Shown piece by piece: positions 52,915 through 60,226 of a DNA stretch of 64,000 nt. The translations under genes and the position numbers were made by a program. The notes under the pieces are model-generated. The model made no database searches. It saw nothing but the letters and a program-made list of their open reading frames with translations, and was not told the DNA's origin. Positions within the stretch are counted from its first letter, which is position 1. Each line of letters begins with the position of its first letter. Source of the DNA: Alkalibacillus haloalkaliphilus (GTDB taxonomy: Bacteria; Bacillota; Bacilli; Bacillales; Alkalibacillaceae); the NCBI RefSeq assembly GCF_007991275.1, contig NZ_BJYA01000003.1, positions 181,052 to 245,051 on the forward strand, written 5' to 3'.

Positions 52915-53508
52915 TTACTCTCCTTCCCACTCGATAATAATTGAGTCGACAGGTAAACCTAAGAAGGAGGAAATTGTCCGCTTAATTTGATCTAAGTCCT
53001 CTCCATCTTCAGACTGTTCAGAAGGTATTTGAATAACTTCCACCTCCTGAACAACGTTCCCCTCTGTTAGATGAAACGTCACTTGTTCAATAATTTCATC
53101 TAATTCTTGACCATCATTTGAGTCATCTAATTGTACGAAAACATCTTGAATAGCTATATCATATTGTTGGATCAACTCCTCTTCTACTGAAGATTTAATG
53201 CTTTGCTCTAACTGTTCTAATATATATGCATCAGATGAGGCTTGTATTTCACTTTTTTTATTAGAAATTTCAATCTCCATTTCCTCTGGTGTAATTGATA
53301 GCTCTGGTAGGTCAAATTCTGACATAATCGTCTCTGGATTGACTTGAAACAACGCTGATAAAGGGTGTAAAAATAAAAGAAATATAATCATTCCGAAGAC
53401 AACTTTGATTACTTTCTCATGAGAAGTTTTAGGAATTAGGAGAGATATAAGAGTTGCTAAAAAGATAAATAGAACAATTTGCGAGATCCAATCTATTAAA
53501 AAGGACAT
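52915..53508 (-). CDS. spoIIIAF: SpoIIIAF
   Basis: The 197-residue protein has two N-terminal helices (about residues 6-24 and 33-52, VVFGMIIFLLFLHPLSALF) and a C-terminal soluble ring-type domain with EEMEIEISNKKSEIQASSDAYILEQLEQSI and IKRTISSFLGLPVDSIIIEWEGE at the end, the usual SpoIIIAF finish. The ribosome site is GGAGGG. Unlike in B. subtilis it is separated from spoIIIAE by 128 bases with a terminator-like hairpin, so it may have its own promoter. Confidence 0.93.
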   Translation of the reverse strand: MSFLIDWISQIVLFIFLATLISLLIPKTSHEKVIKVVFGMIIFLLFLHPLSALFQVNPETIMSEFDLPELSITPEEMEIEISNKKSEIQASSDAYILEQLEQSIKSSVEEELIQQYDIAIQDVFVQLDDSNDGQELDEIIEQVTFHLTEGNVVQEVEVIQIPSEQSEDGEDLDQIKRTISSFLGLPVDSIIIEWEGE

Positions 53509-53636
53509 AATTTCCCTCCTTTACAACGACTAATAGAATTCGTATTACATTATATGAAGGGGTTGTCCTTATTTATTACGTATATGTTCAGAAATATAAA
53601 ACCCTTGAAAACGATTTATTTCAAGGGACTATAAAT
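53509..53636 (-). promoter_or_regulatory. gap between spoIIIAE and spoIIIAF with possible mother-cell promoter
   Basis: Downstream of the hairpin, the minus strand reads ATAAATA, 13 bases, then CATATAAT. The -10 resembles the sigma-E type (CATA-x(3)-T). The match is only moderate. It would give spoIIIAF-AG-AH a separate start. Confidence 0.35.
53590..53627 (-). terminator. hairpin after spoIIIAE inside the spoIIIA operon
   Basis: A perfect 9-bp stem CCCTTGAAA/TTTCAAGGG (minus strand; 53602-53610, 53619-53627) is followed by TTTTATATTT. The form is that of an intrinsic terminator, unexpected in the middle of this operon. Confidence 0.75.
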
Positions 53637-54815
53637 CTATCTAATCATGAGGGACATGTTTCCGATAATGACAAGCATGACTAAAGAGAAGAAAAACATG
53701 ATCGAGACCATCAACAGAGCTAGCATAATATATAAAATGTGTTTCCCCATCCAGTCGATCATATTGACAATAGGTCCATCAGCTACGGGCTGTAACAATG
53801 CAGCAGATACGCGGAAAATCAACCCTAAAACGAGCACCTTTAAAACGGGAAACAACGTAATAATTAATATGACAACAATTCCCGCCAAGCCTACACCATT
53901 TTTAATTAATAGAGATGCTGATAACACTGTGTCTGTTGCCTCAGTAAACATTCTTCCAATTACCGGAATGAAATTACTCGTAACAAACTTTGCAGCTCTT
54001 ACCGCTACACCATCCGCTACTGCTGTGTTCGCACCTTGAAGCGACATAACAGTTAAAAAAACTGTTAAAAAGCCCCCCATTAATATGAAAGCCACTTGTC
54101 TTAACAAATTTGCAAGCTGTGATACGTTATACTCTTCATTTAGTTCACTTGCGATGTGCAAAATAGCAGACAAGAAAAACAACGGCACGATTATTGCAGA
54201 AACGAAGAAGCCACTAACTTGTGTAAAAAATAAAATAAAAGGATTGAAAAAAGCGACTGTTGCAATATTACCGAATGCTGCCATCATACTTAAAAATAAA
54301 GGGAGTAATGATAACATAAAATGACTCATTGCCTCAATTGCATCAACTGTATAAGTAACGGCTTGATGAAAACTAGCGACAGCAATTGTCATTAACACAC
54401 CAAATATCACGAGATAACTCACTTTTGCAACCGATTGATTTTCAAATGAATGGATTAAAACTTTAAGAAAAACACTTAATAAAGTTAAGAAGATCAACAT
54501 TCCTAACGTCTTACCATTCACAACCCACTCATTTAAAAAAAAAGCTGTTATGCCGCTTAACCAGTCTGAAGGTGAAAAGATAGAGCCATCATTAATGATG
54601 TCTCGCCAACTATCAGTTTGATCTAGAGGCATAAAGTCTCTATATTCATTTAATATATCTTGCCACTGTCGTTCTAAATCTTCACTTTCGAAAAGTTCAT
54701 CAAGCTCTTCTTGAATTTGTTCATCTTCAGGAGTTTCTTCAGCATGTATAGATGATCCATTCCAACCAATCAATACGATTACAACAACTACGAAGGATAT
54801 TATAAATTTATTCAT
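53637..54815 (-). CDS. spoIIIAE: SpoIIIAE
   Basis: The 392-residue polytopic membrane protein is the main membrane subunit of the SpoIIIA complex. It has a cleavable signal (residues 4-24, ending HAEE), an acidic helical segment, then about seven or eight helices from residue 105 on, for example TLGMLIFLTLLSVFLKVLI and VVILIITLFPVLKVLVLGLIF. AVADGVAVRAAKFVTSNFIPVIGRMFTEATDT is a conserved stretch. The ribosome site is GAAGGAG. It ends next to the hairpin at 53590-53627. Confidence 0.95.
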   Translation of the reverse strand: MNKFIISFVVVVIVLIGWNGSSIHAEETPEDEQIQEELDELFESEDLERQWQDILNEYRDFMPLDQTDSWRDIINDGSIFSPSDWLSGITAFFLNEWVVNGKTLGMLIFLTLLSVFLKVLIHSFENQSVAKVSYLVIFGVLMTIAVASFHQAVTYTVDAIEAMSHFMLSLLPLFLSMMAAFGNIATVAFFNPFILFFTQVSGFFVSAIIVPLFFLSAILHIASELNEEYNVSQLANLLRQVAFILMGGFLTVFLTVMSLQGANTAVADGVAVRAAKFVTSNFIPVIGRMFTEATDTVLSASLLIKNGVGLAGIVVILIITLFPVLKVLVLGLIFRVSAALLQPVADGPIVNMIDWMGKHILYIMLALLMVSIMFFFSLVMLVIIGNMSLMIR

Positions 54816-54834
54816 TTCACATCTCCTTCAAGGT

Positions 54835-55224
54835 CTACTGAGGGATAAATGATAGCAAGGTTTCTATAACTGTAATGAATATAGGTAGGGCTATAAGTAA
54901 TATAAACAACTTCCCTACAATTTCTACTTTTATAGCAATTGAAGCTAAGTTGGCATCCCTTAATACTTGTGAGGCGAACTCTGTTATGTATGCCACACCA
55001 ATAACTTTGAAGATGGTATCTAGGTGAAGGAGTGAAACATTCATACGTGAAGTAACTTGCTGAAACACTGAAATTAACTCACCGATTTGAGTTAATATGA
55101 AGAAAAATACTAATGTACCTGTTAATAAAGTTAATAAGAAACCAATAGAATGATTTTTCTCTCGTACAACAATGATTAATATTGCCGCAACTATAATAAC
55201 GGATAGCATTTGGAGGAAAGGCAT
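54835..55224 (-). CDS. spoIIIAD: SpoIIIAD
   Basis: The 129-residue membrane protein has four hydrophobic helices (about residues 2-20, 27-50, 65-90 and 100-122). QMLSVIIVAAILIIVVREKNHSIGFLLTLLTG and DTIFKVIGVAYITEFASQVLRDANLASIAIKVEIVGKLFILLIALPIF are typical of SpoIIIAD. The length is near that in B. subtilis (133). It lies 13 bases after spoIIIAC. Confidence 0.95.
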   Translation of the reverse strand: MPFLQMLSVIIVAAILIIVVREKNHSIGFLLTLLTGTLVFFFILTQIGELISVFQQVTSRMNVSLLHLDTIFKVIGVAYITEFASQVLRDANLASIAIKVEIVGKLFILLIALPIFITVIETLLSFIPQ

Positions 55225-55237
55225 ATTCTTCGACCCT

Positions 55238-55447
55238 TTACATTAACATTTGGAACATAAATACCGACCTGATTTGTGTAAATAATCGTGATAAATAGTC
55301 AACTACTATAACTAAGACGATTATAAAACCTATCAATGTTACCCAGTGCGCCATATCTTCTTTTCCCATTTGCTTTAAAATAGTATGAAGCATAGCTATA
55401 ATGATTCCGATGCCAGCAACTTGAAATAATAAATATATATCGATCAT
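55238..55447 (-). CDS. spoIIIAC: SpoIIIAC
   Basis: The 69-residue protein has two helices (about residues 5-25 and 34-53), with IDIYLLFQVAGIGIIIAMLHTILKQMGKEDMAHWVTLIGFI as in SpoIIIAC of other bacilli (68 residues). It is part of the membrane base of the channel. The ribosome site AAGGGGG is good. Confidence 0.95.
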   Translation of the reverse strand: MIDIYLLFQVAGIGIIIAMLHTILKQMGKEDMAHWVTLIGFIIVLVIVVDYLSRLFTQIRSVFMFQMLM

Positions 55448-55460
55448 AGGATTCGCCCCC

Positions 55461-55973
55461 TTAAATAAATATCAATACAAATAACAGTCCTGATAAAACG
55501 CCCAATGTTCTAAACATCCCTGAAAACCGCTTCTCATCCTCCAACGCAGCTTCTAATTCATGCTGTAAATGGACTTTCGCTAATTGAATCTGTTTTTGTT
55601 GTTGTTCTATGTTGTGCAGACCTAGTGATTGACCAAACTGCAATACAACTTCCTTCTCCTTTGCTTTCATCGCTGTCTGACGCCATTGTTTACTCACTAC
55701 GTCTTCCCACAAACTTTGTAAAGACGCATCCCCTAACATTAATTGCTCTGACAAATCATGAAATATATATGAAACAGGAGGAGATAACTGTTTAGAAACA
55801 TATGAGAGTACTCGGTGAATAGGCTCTTGTGCATATACAATTTCTGCTTCCATTATTTGAAGCGCTTGTAATAATTCTCGGATTTGCTTTGGTCTTTTAC
55901 TATAGTTTCTAGCTATATCGATTCCGACCCACGTGCACGTGAACAGAATCATGATCGCTCCGATCCACTTCAT
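55461..55973 (-). CDS. spoIIIAB: SpoIIIAB
   Basis: The 170-residue protein has an N-terminal helix (2-18), a helical cytoplasmic domain (RPKQIRELLQALQIMEAEIVYAQEPIHRVL) and a C-terminal helix (150-169), the plan seen in the crystal-studied family resembling type II secretion GspF. The ATG has an AGGGGAA site. Its first 21 codons overlap the end of spoIIIAA in another frame. Confidence 0.94.
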   Translation of the reverse strand: MKWIGAIMILFTCTWVGIDIARNYSKRPKQIRELLQALQIMEAEIVYAQEPIHRVLSYVSKQLSPPVSYIFHDLSEQLMLGDASLQSLWEDVVSKQWRQTAMKAKEKEVVLQFGQSLGLHNIEQQQKQIQLAKVHLQHELEAALEDEKRFSGMFRTLGVLSGLLFVLIFI

Positions 55974-56901
55974 TTGTCATTCCCCTAACGTTTGTTGATA
56001 ATTGTTCAAAGCGTTCGTTAAATACACCAAGCACATGGCCTGGTTTCGGGTGAGGGCTTAATACGATATAGCGGTTAAATACTTCATCTGCTATTAATGG
56101 GGCAAGGTTAGGCCTTCTTTTCATGTCGTCTATTGAATAACCGTGTACACTACAAATGACTTGAACTCCGGTGTGAGTAGCTTCTAGTAAGCTTACGACG
56201 TCCTCTTCCCTTCCGATTTCATCAACTGCTAATACTTCTGGAGACATTGAACGTACCATCATCATCATGCCTTCAGCTTTAGGACAATCTGACATAACGT
56301 CCGTTCGCTTCCCTACATCATGTTGCGGAACACCGTTATATGAAGCAGCTATTTCTGATCGTTCATCGACTAATGCGACTCTAGAAGGCTTTAAGTGTGT
56401 TGTTCCATCACTTAAAGTCCTAATAATATCTCTAAGAATGGTCGTTTTCCCACTTTTGGGTGGACCAATAAGTAAAGTGTTATATAGCTTACCTTTTGCA
56501 ATGTGAGAAAGAAGGTGTTTTGCTGCTCCTTTTCTCTCTGAGGCAACTCTTATGTTAAATGATGATACGTGGGTAACAGCTTTAACTTGTCCACCTTCAA
56601 CAGCTACTTTTCCACTAATACCAATTCTATGACCGCCTTGTATCGTGATATAACCATTTCTTAATTCCTCTTCTAAACGGTACACTGAATATTCACTGAT
56701 CTTCGCTAATAACTTTGTCGCGTCTGTTCTTTCAAACGTATATTCTGGACAGATGACTTCACGATTGTGAAAAATCATTTGAGCTTGTCTTCCAACACGT
56801 AGTCTAATTTCTTCTAAATCTATTAATTGATCTGTATTAAATTTTCGCCGAACAATTTGTGATAATAGTTCAGGTAAGAACTTTAGTATTTTTTCATCCA
56901 A
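55909..56901 (-). CDS. spoIIIAA: SpoIIIAA, secretion-type ATPase
   Basis: The 330-residue ATPase powers the SpoIIIA complex and is related to type II/IV secretion ATPases. Walker A is LLIGPPKSGKTTILRDI, and VLAVDEIGREEDVVSLLEATHTGVQVICSVHG covers Walker B and the following helix. HDVGKRTDVMSDCPKAEGMMMMVRSMSPE is a SpoIIIAA hallmark. The TTG at 56899-56901 follows GGAGG by eight bases and is preferred over a codon at 56928 upstream of that site. The C-terminus (about the last 24 residues, DRSDHDSVHVHVGRNRYS) extends past the usual end and overlaps spoIIIAB by 65 bases. A sigma-E-type promoter lies upstream. Confidence 0.94.
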   Translation of the reverse strand: MDEKILKFLPELLSQIVRRKFNTDQLIDLEEIRLRVGRQAQMIFHNREVICPEYTFERTDATKLLAKISEYSVYRLEEELRNGYITIQGGHRIGISGKVAVEGGQVKAVTHVSSFNIRVASERKGAAKHLLSHIAKGKLYNTLLIGPPKSGKTTILRDIIRTLSDGTTHLKPSRVALVDERSEIAASYNGVPQHDVGKRTDVMSDCPKAEGMMMMVRSMSPEVLAVDEIGREEDVVSLLEATHTGVQVICSVHGYSIDDMKRRPNLAPLIADEVFNRYIVLSPHPKPGHVLGVFNERFEQLSTNVRGMTNEVDRSDHDSVHVHVGRNRYS

Positions 56902-56929
56902 CTTGAGTTCCTCCCTATGTTTTACCACT

Positions 56930-56960
56930 ACTATATGATTGAAAAAGATTTGATATGAAC
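56930..56960 (-). promoter_or_regulatory. sigma-E-type promoter of spoIIIA
   Basis: On the minus strand, GTTCATATC (56952-56960), 14 bases and CATATAGT (56930-56937) fit the mother-cell sigma-E pattern (ATA at -35, CATA-x(3)-T at -10). This is the expected factor for this operon. Confidence 0.65.
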
Positions 56961-56983
56961 ATTAGGAAGAATAATTCCTGAGC

Positions 56984-57017
56984 ATAAAAAAACCGACACT
57001 ATTTAAAGTGTCGGTTT
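56984..57017 (-). terminator. terminator of efp
   Basis: A perfect 11-bp stem (56990-57000 with 57007-57017) with a six-base loop and a T tract on the minus strand. It separates efp from spoIIIA. Confidence 0.93.
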
Positions 57018-57034
57018 ATGATTCATATAAAAAT

Positions 57035-57592
57035 CTATGCTCTTGATACGTATTTTCCTTCTGATGTGCTAACTAAAAGGCGCTCACCTTTATTAATAAA
57101 GAATGGTACTTGAACAGTGTAACCAGTTTCTAATGTTGCTGGCTTAGTTCCACCTGATGCAGTGTCACCTTTAATACCTGGTTCAGTTTCAACAACTTCT
57201 AACTCTACGTTGTTCGGTAACTCAATCCCTAAAGTATCGCCATCATAAATTAATACATATACTTGTAAGCCTTCAGTAAGGAAATTTAACTCAGTTTCAA
57301 TTTTATGATCTGGGATTTCAATTTGGTCAAATGTCTCTGTATCCATAAATGTACGATTATCACCAGATTCGTATAAGTACTGCATTTGACGACGTTCTAA
57401 GTGAGCCTTATTAACTTTCTCACCAGCACGGAATGTCTTTTCTTGAATGTTACCATTTTCTAGGTTTCGTAATTTTGAACGGACAAATGCTGACCCTTTT
57501 CCTGGTTTAACATGTTGGAATTCGATCACTTGCCAAATCGAATTTTCTAACTCAATTGTTAAACCTGTTTTAAAATCGTTTACTGAAATCAT
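57035..57592 (-). CDS. efp: elongation factor P
   Basis: The 185-residue tRNA-shaped protein relieves ribosome stalling at polyproline. The modified residue is the lysine in the tip loop [13 protein letters not shown], here followed by the standard KTFRAGEKV and [13 protein letters not shown]. The C-terminal block is [26 protein letters not shown]. The Bacillus enzyme is modified with 5-aminopentanol, for which the lysine tip is right. The SD GAGGAG is close to the ATG. Confidence 0.98.
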   Translation of the reverse strand: MISVNDFKTGLTIELENSIWQVIEFQHVKPGKGSAFVRSKLRNLENGNIQEKTFRAGEKVNKAHLERRQMQYLYESGDNRTFMDTETFDQIEIPDHKIETELNFLTEGLQVYVLIYDGDTLGIELPNNVELEVVETEPGIKGDTASGGTKPATLETGYTVQVPFFINKGERLLVSTSEGKYVSRA

Positions 57593-57621
57593 ACTTAACT
57601 CCTCCTATATCCACAAAGCCC

Positions 57622-58683
57622 TTATAGCGTAATTAGTTCTTTAGTCGAGAATGTCAGACGTTCATTACCGTTTTCGGTTACGACTGTATCGTCTTCAATT
57701 CTACAACCACCTACATCTGGAACATAAATACCTGGTTCAACTGTTACAACCATGCCCGGTTCTAACACCTTATCACTCTTAAATGATAATGATGGTCCTT
57801 CATGAACATCCATACCTAAGCCGTGGCCCGTCGAATGCCCGAAATACTCACCATAACCTTGTTCTTTAATATAATCTCTTGTTAGAGCATCTGCTTCTTT
57901 GCCTGTAATTCCAGCTTTGATGCCTTCCATTCCTTTTAACTGTGCTTGTAGGACAGTATCGTAGATCTTCTTTAACTCATCGCTAATTGGTCCAACAGCA
58001 AATGTTCTTGTCATATCAGAGCAATACCCTTTGTACAGCGCACCGAAATCTAAAGTGACTAACTCACCTGATTGAATTTCTTTCTCAGAAGCAACACCAT
58101 GAGGTAATGCTGAACGATAACCGGAGGCAACAATGATATCAAAAGAAGAAGATACAGCCCCTTGCTTACGCATGAAAAATTCTAATTCATTAGAGACATC
58201 AATTTCTTTTACACCTGGTTTGATAAATGTTTGAATATGCTCAAATGCAGCATCAGCAATCTCAGCCGCTTCTTTTAAAATCTTTATCTCTGCATCAGTT
58301 TTAACTAGACGTAATTGTTCAACTAGACCTTCAACAGGAATAAATTCACTATTTAAAGCTTTTTCGTATGTTTCATATGTTGAATAAGTAACATGGTTCT
58401 TTTCAAAACCTAAACGTTTAACGCCAAGTTCGTCTAATTGATCGGCAACTTCTTCTTGAATCGGACCTTTATGCTCAACAATCTCGTAACCTTCTACTTG
58501 ATCTTTCGCTTGTACAGTATAACGAAAGTCTGTAATAAAGATTGCCTTCTCTTGAGTTAACAAGACAACACCCGCTGTACCTGTAAAACCTGTCATATAA
58601 CGGCGATTTTGTCCACTTGTGATTAACATACCATCAAGATCATGTTCTTGTAACTTCTCTCTTAAACGGCGAATTTTCTCCAT
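57622..58683 (-). CDS. papA: Xaa-Pro aminopeptidase (PapA/YqhT)
   Basis: The 353-residue M24 peptidase has a creatinase-like N-terminal domain (residues 1-125, MLITSGQNRRYMTGFTGTAGV) and the pita-bread catalytic domain. Metal ligands are the two aspartates in LVTLDFGALYKGYCSDMTRTFAVG, the histidine in GHSTGHGLGMDVHEGP and the glutamates in VVTVEPGIY and CRIEDDTVVT. It frees N-terminal residues before proline, a job that suits its neighbour efp, which helps make proline-rich proteins. It starts one base after the aroQ stop. Confidence 0.96.
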   Translation of the reverse strand: MEKIRRLREKLQEHDLDGMLITSGQNRRYMTGFTGTAGVVLLTQEKAIFITDFRYTVQAKDQVEGYEIVEHKGPIQEEVADQLDELGVKRLGFEKNHVTYSTYETYEKALNSEFIPVEGLVEQLRLVKTDAEIKILKEAAEIADAAFEHIQTFIKPGVKEIDVSNELEFFMRKQGAVSSSFDIIVASGYRSALPHGVASEKEIQSGELVTLDFGALYKGYCSDMTRTFAVGPISDELKKIYDTVLQAQLKGMEGIKAGITGKEADALTRDYIKEQGYGEYFGHSTGHGLGMDVHEGPSLSFKSDKVLEPGMVVTVEPGIYVPDVGGCRIEDDTVVTENGNERLTFSTKELITL

Positions 58684-58684
58684 T

Positions 58685-59131
58685 TTAACTCTCCCTTTCT
58701 TTTAAACTTTCGATTAAGGCAAATGCCCCAATTATATAACTATTTGTACCAAACCCGACAACTTGTCCGGCTGCTACTGGAGCGATATATGAGTGGTGGC
58801 GAAAGGATTCTCGATTATGTATATTTGAAATATGAACTTCAACAACAGGGACATCCACTGCCTCTATTGCATCCCGAAGAGCTATACTTGTATGTGTGTA
58901 TGCACCTGGATTTAAAAGAACCCCTTCATACTCTTCATTTGCCTTATGAATCCAATCAACTAATTCCCCTTCATGATTAGATTGAAAAGTGTCTAAGTGA
59001 AATGAAAAGGATTGGAGATATGCCTTTACTTCTTGCTCGACATGTTGTAAAGACTTTTGCCCGTATTGATTCTTATTTCGTTGGCCTAACAAATTTAAAT
59101 TTGGCCCATTAAGCAATAAGAGCTTTCCCAT
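58685..59131 (-). CDS. aroQ: 3-dehydroquinate dehydratase, type II
   Basis: The 148-residue enzyme dehydrates 3-dehydroquinate in the shikimate pathway. Family marks are LLLNGPNLNLLGQRNKNQYG, with the catalytic tyrosine, then LNPGAYTHTSIALRDAI and VPVVEVHISNIHNRESFRHHSYIAPVAAGQVVGFG, with the histidine and arginine of the lid. This is B. subtilis YqhS in place and size. The ribosome site is GGAGAGAGG. Confidence 0.97.
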   Translation of the reverse strand: MGKLLLLNGPNLNLLGQRNKNQYGQKSLQHVEQEVKAYLQSFSFHLDTFQSNHEGELVDWIHKANEEYEGVLLNPGAYTHTSIALRDAIEAVDVPVVEVHISNIHNRESFRHHSYIAPVAAGQVVGFGTNSYIIGAFALIESLKERES

Positions 59132-59179
59132 TAAGCCTCTCTCCTTTTCATTCTCATTCCACTTAACAGTTTATCATAT

Positions 59180-59656
59180 TTAGTTGTTTTGTGACACTTT
59201 TCTCATAAATCTTTGATCATGATGTTCATATGAAATGGTATAACCAATAAAGACACCATATAAAATAAACTGACTCATCGTCGTTGCGATTGTGTCCATG
59301 TTTAATGAAAATAAGTCAGGTACATAAGAGAATAATGGGTTCAATAAACCGAATACAATAAACCACAACGCGATTCCATATATTAGACCCGGCATCATCC
59401 CACGTAATTTTTTAAATAATAAGTAATAAATGAGTGCGGGAATAACACCAATAATCCCTGTAATAACAATACTTATTGACTCAGCGATCCACCCTGTCGT
59501 CCATTCACCATCAAAAAAGGAGCGAAAAACAAATGATGCATGGGACACGTCAGAAAATGATAAAAAGTAAGCCATAGAACCGGCCGTCGCAAATAATATC
59601 CCGCCTACTAACCCGGCGAATAAACCTTTCTTAAAAACTGAAGATTCTTTTTCCAT
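59180..59656 (-). CDS. yqhR: YqhR membrane protein
   Basis: The 158-residue product has four helices (about residues 10-32, 56-80, 88-108 and 122-142) and no known enzyme motif. GLFAGLVGGILFATAGSMAYFLSFSDVSH and WTTGWIAESISIVITGIIGVIPALIYYLLFKKL match YqhR of other bacilli as I recall it. It lies directly upstream of aroQ-papA-efp, as yqhR does in B. subtilis. The function is unknown. The ribosome site AGAGGTG is good. Confidence 0.88.
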   Translation of the reverse strand: MEKESSVFKKGLFAGLVGGILFATAGSMAYFLSFSDVSHASFVFRSFFDGEWTTGWIAESISIVITGIIGVIPALIYYLLFKKLRGMMPGLIYGIALWFIVFGLLNPLFSYVPDLFSLNMDTIATTMSQFILYGVFIGYTISYEHHDQRFMRKVSQNN

Positions 59657-59841
59657 TAATAGACACCTCTTTTCACTTAATTAGTCTGTACGATTTCAAC
59701 ATTTTCATTCGATGTGCTTTACTCATATTCATAATTTAAAGTCAAATGGGTGAGTATAAATATAGTTAAACGTGGTATAATATAACTAGAATAGTGTATA
59801 GCTAGAACGGTATTAAATCTATTGAATGAAAGGAGCATTAT

Positions 59842-60189
59842 ATGCCAAAGGGGAAAGGCGCTGTCCTATTATACGTAATTGGTGGTTTAGCGATTATTGG
59901 GGTGTTTGGCCAGTTAGTAATGAACCCTCTAGGTTTTCTTCAAAGCATTTTGATGATGTTAGGTTTTGCAGCTTTAATTGGTGCTCTCGTGTATTATTTC
60001 TTAATCCATCGTCGCAGGGCTCAAGTAGTTGGTTCTGGTTATAAAAAAGCAGTTAAACAGTCTAAACAAAAGTATGGAACGGTTGATCGTGGTATGCGCT
60101 ACAATTCTCATATAGAAAAACCTAACAAAGTTAATAGACGCCGTACACAAAGAAGTCATTTAAAAGTGATTAAAGGTAATAAAAAATAA
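59842..60189 (+). CDS. yqhP: SA1362/YqhP-family small membrane protein
   Basis: The 115-residue product has two helices (about residues 6-27 and 31-52) and a strongly basic C-terminal half (residues 54-115, with RRRAQVV, KVNRRRTQRSHLKVIKGNKK). This plan is that of SA1362-like proteins including YqhP. The function is unknown. The ATG follows GAAAGGAG. A TATAAT box with an extended TG lies at about 59777-59782. A strong bidirectional terminator follows. Confidence 0.82.
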   Translation: MPKGKGAVLLYVIGGLAIIGVFGQLVMNPLGFLQSILMMLGFAALIGALVYYFLIHRRRAQVVGSGYKKAVKQSKQKYGTVDRGMRYNSHIEKPNKVNRRRTQRSHLKVIKGNKK

Positions 60190-60220
60190 ACGCTAGACGA
60201 TTACTCGTCTAGCGTTTATT
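60185..60220. terminator. bidirectional terminator between yqhP and nrdJ
   Basis: A perfect 16-bp stem (60185-60200 with 60205-60220) and a TTAC loop. T runs occur at the end of both strands. Confidence 0.93.
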
Positions 60221-60226
60221 TCTATC

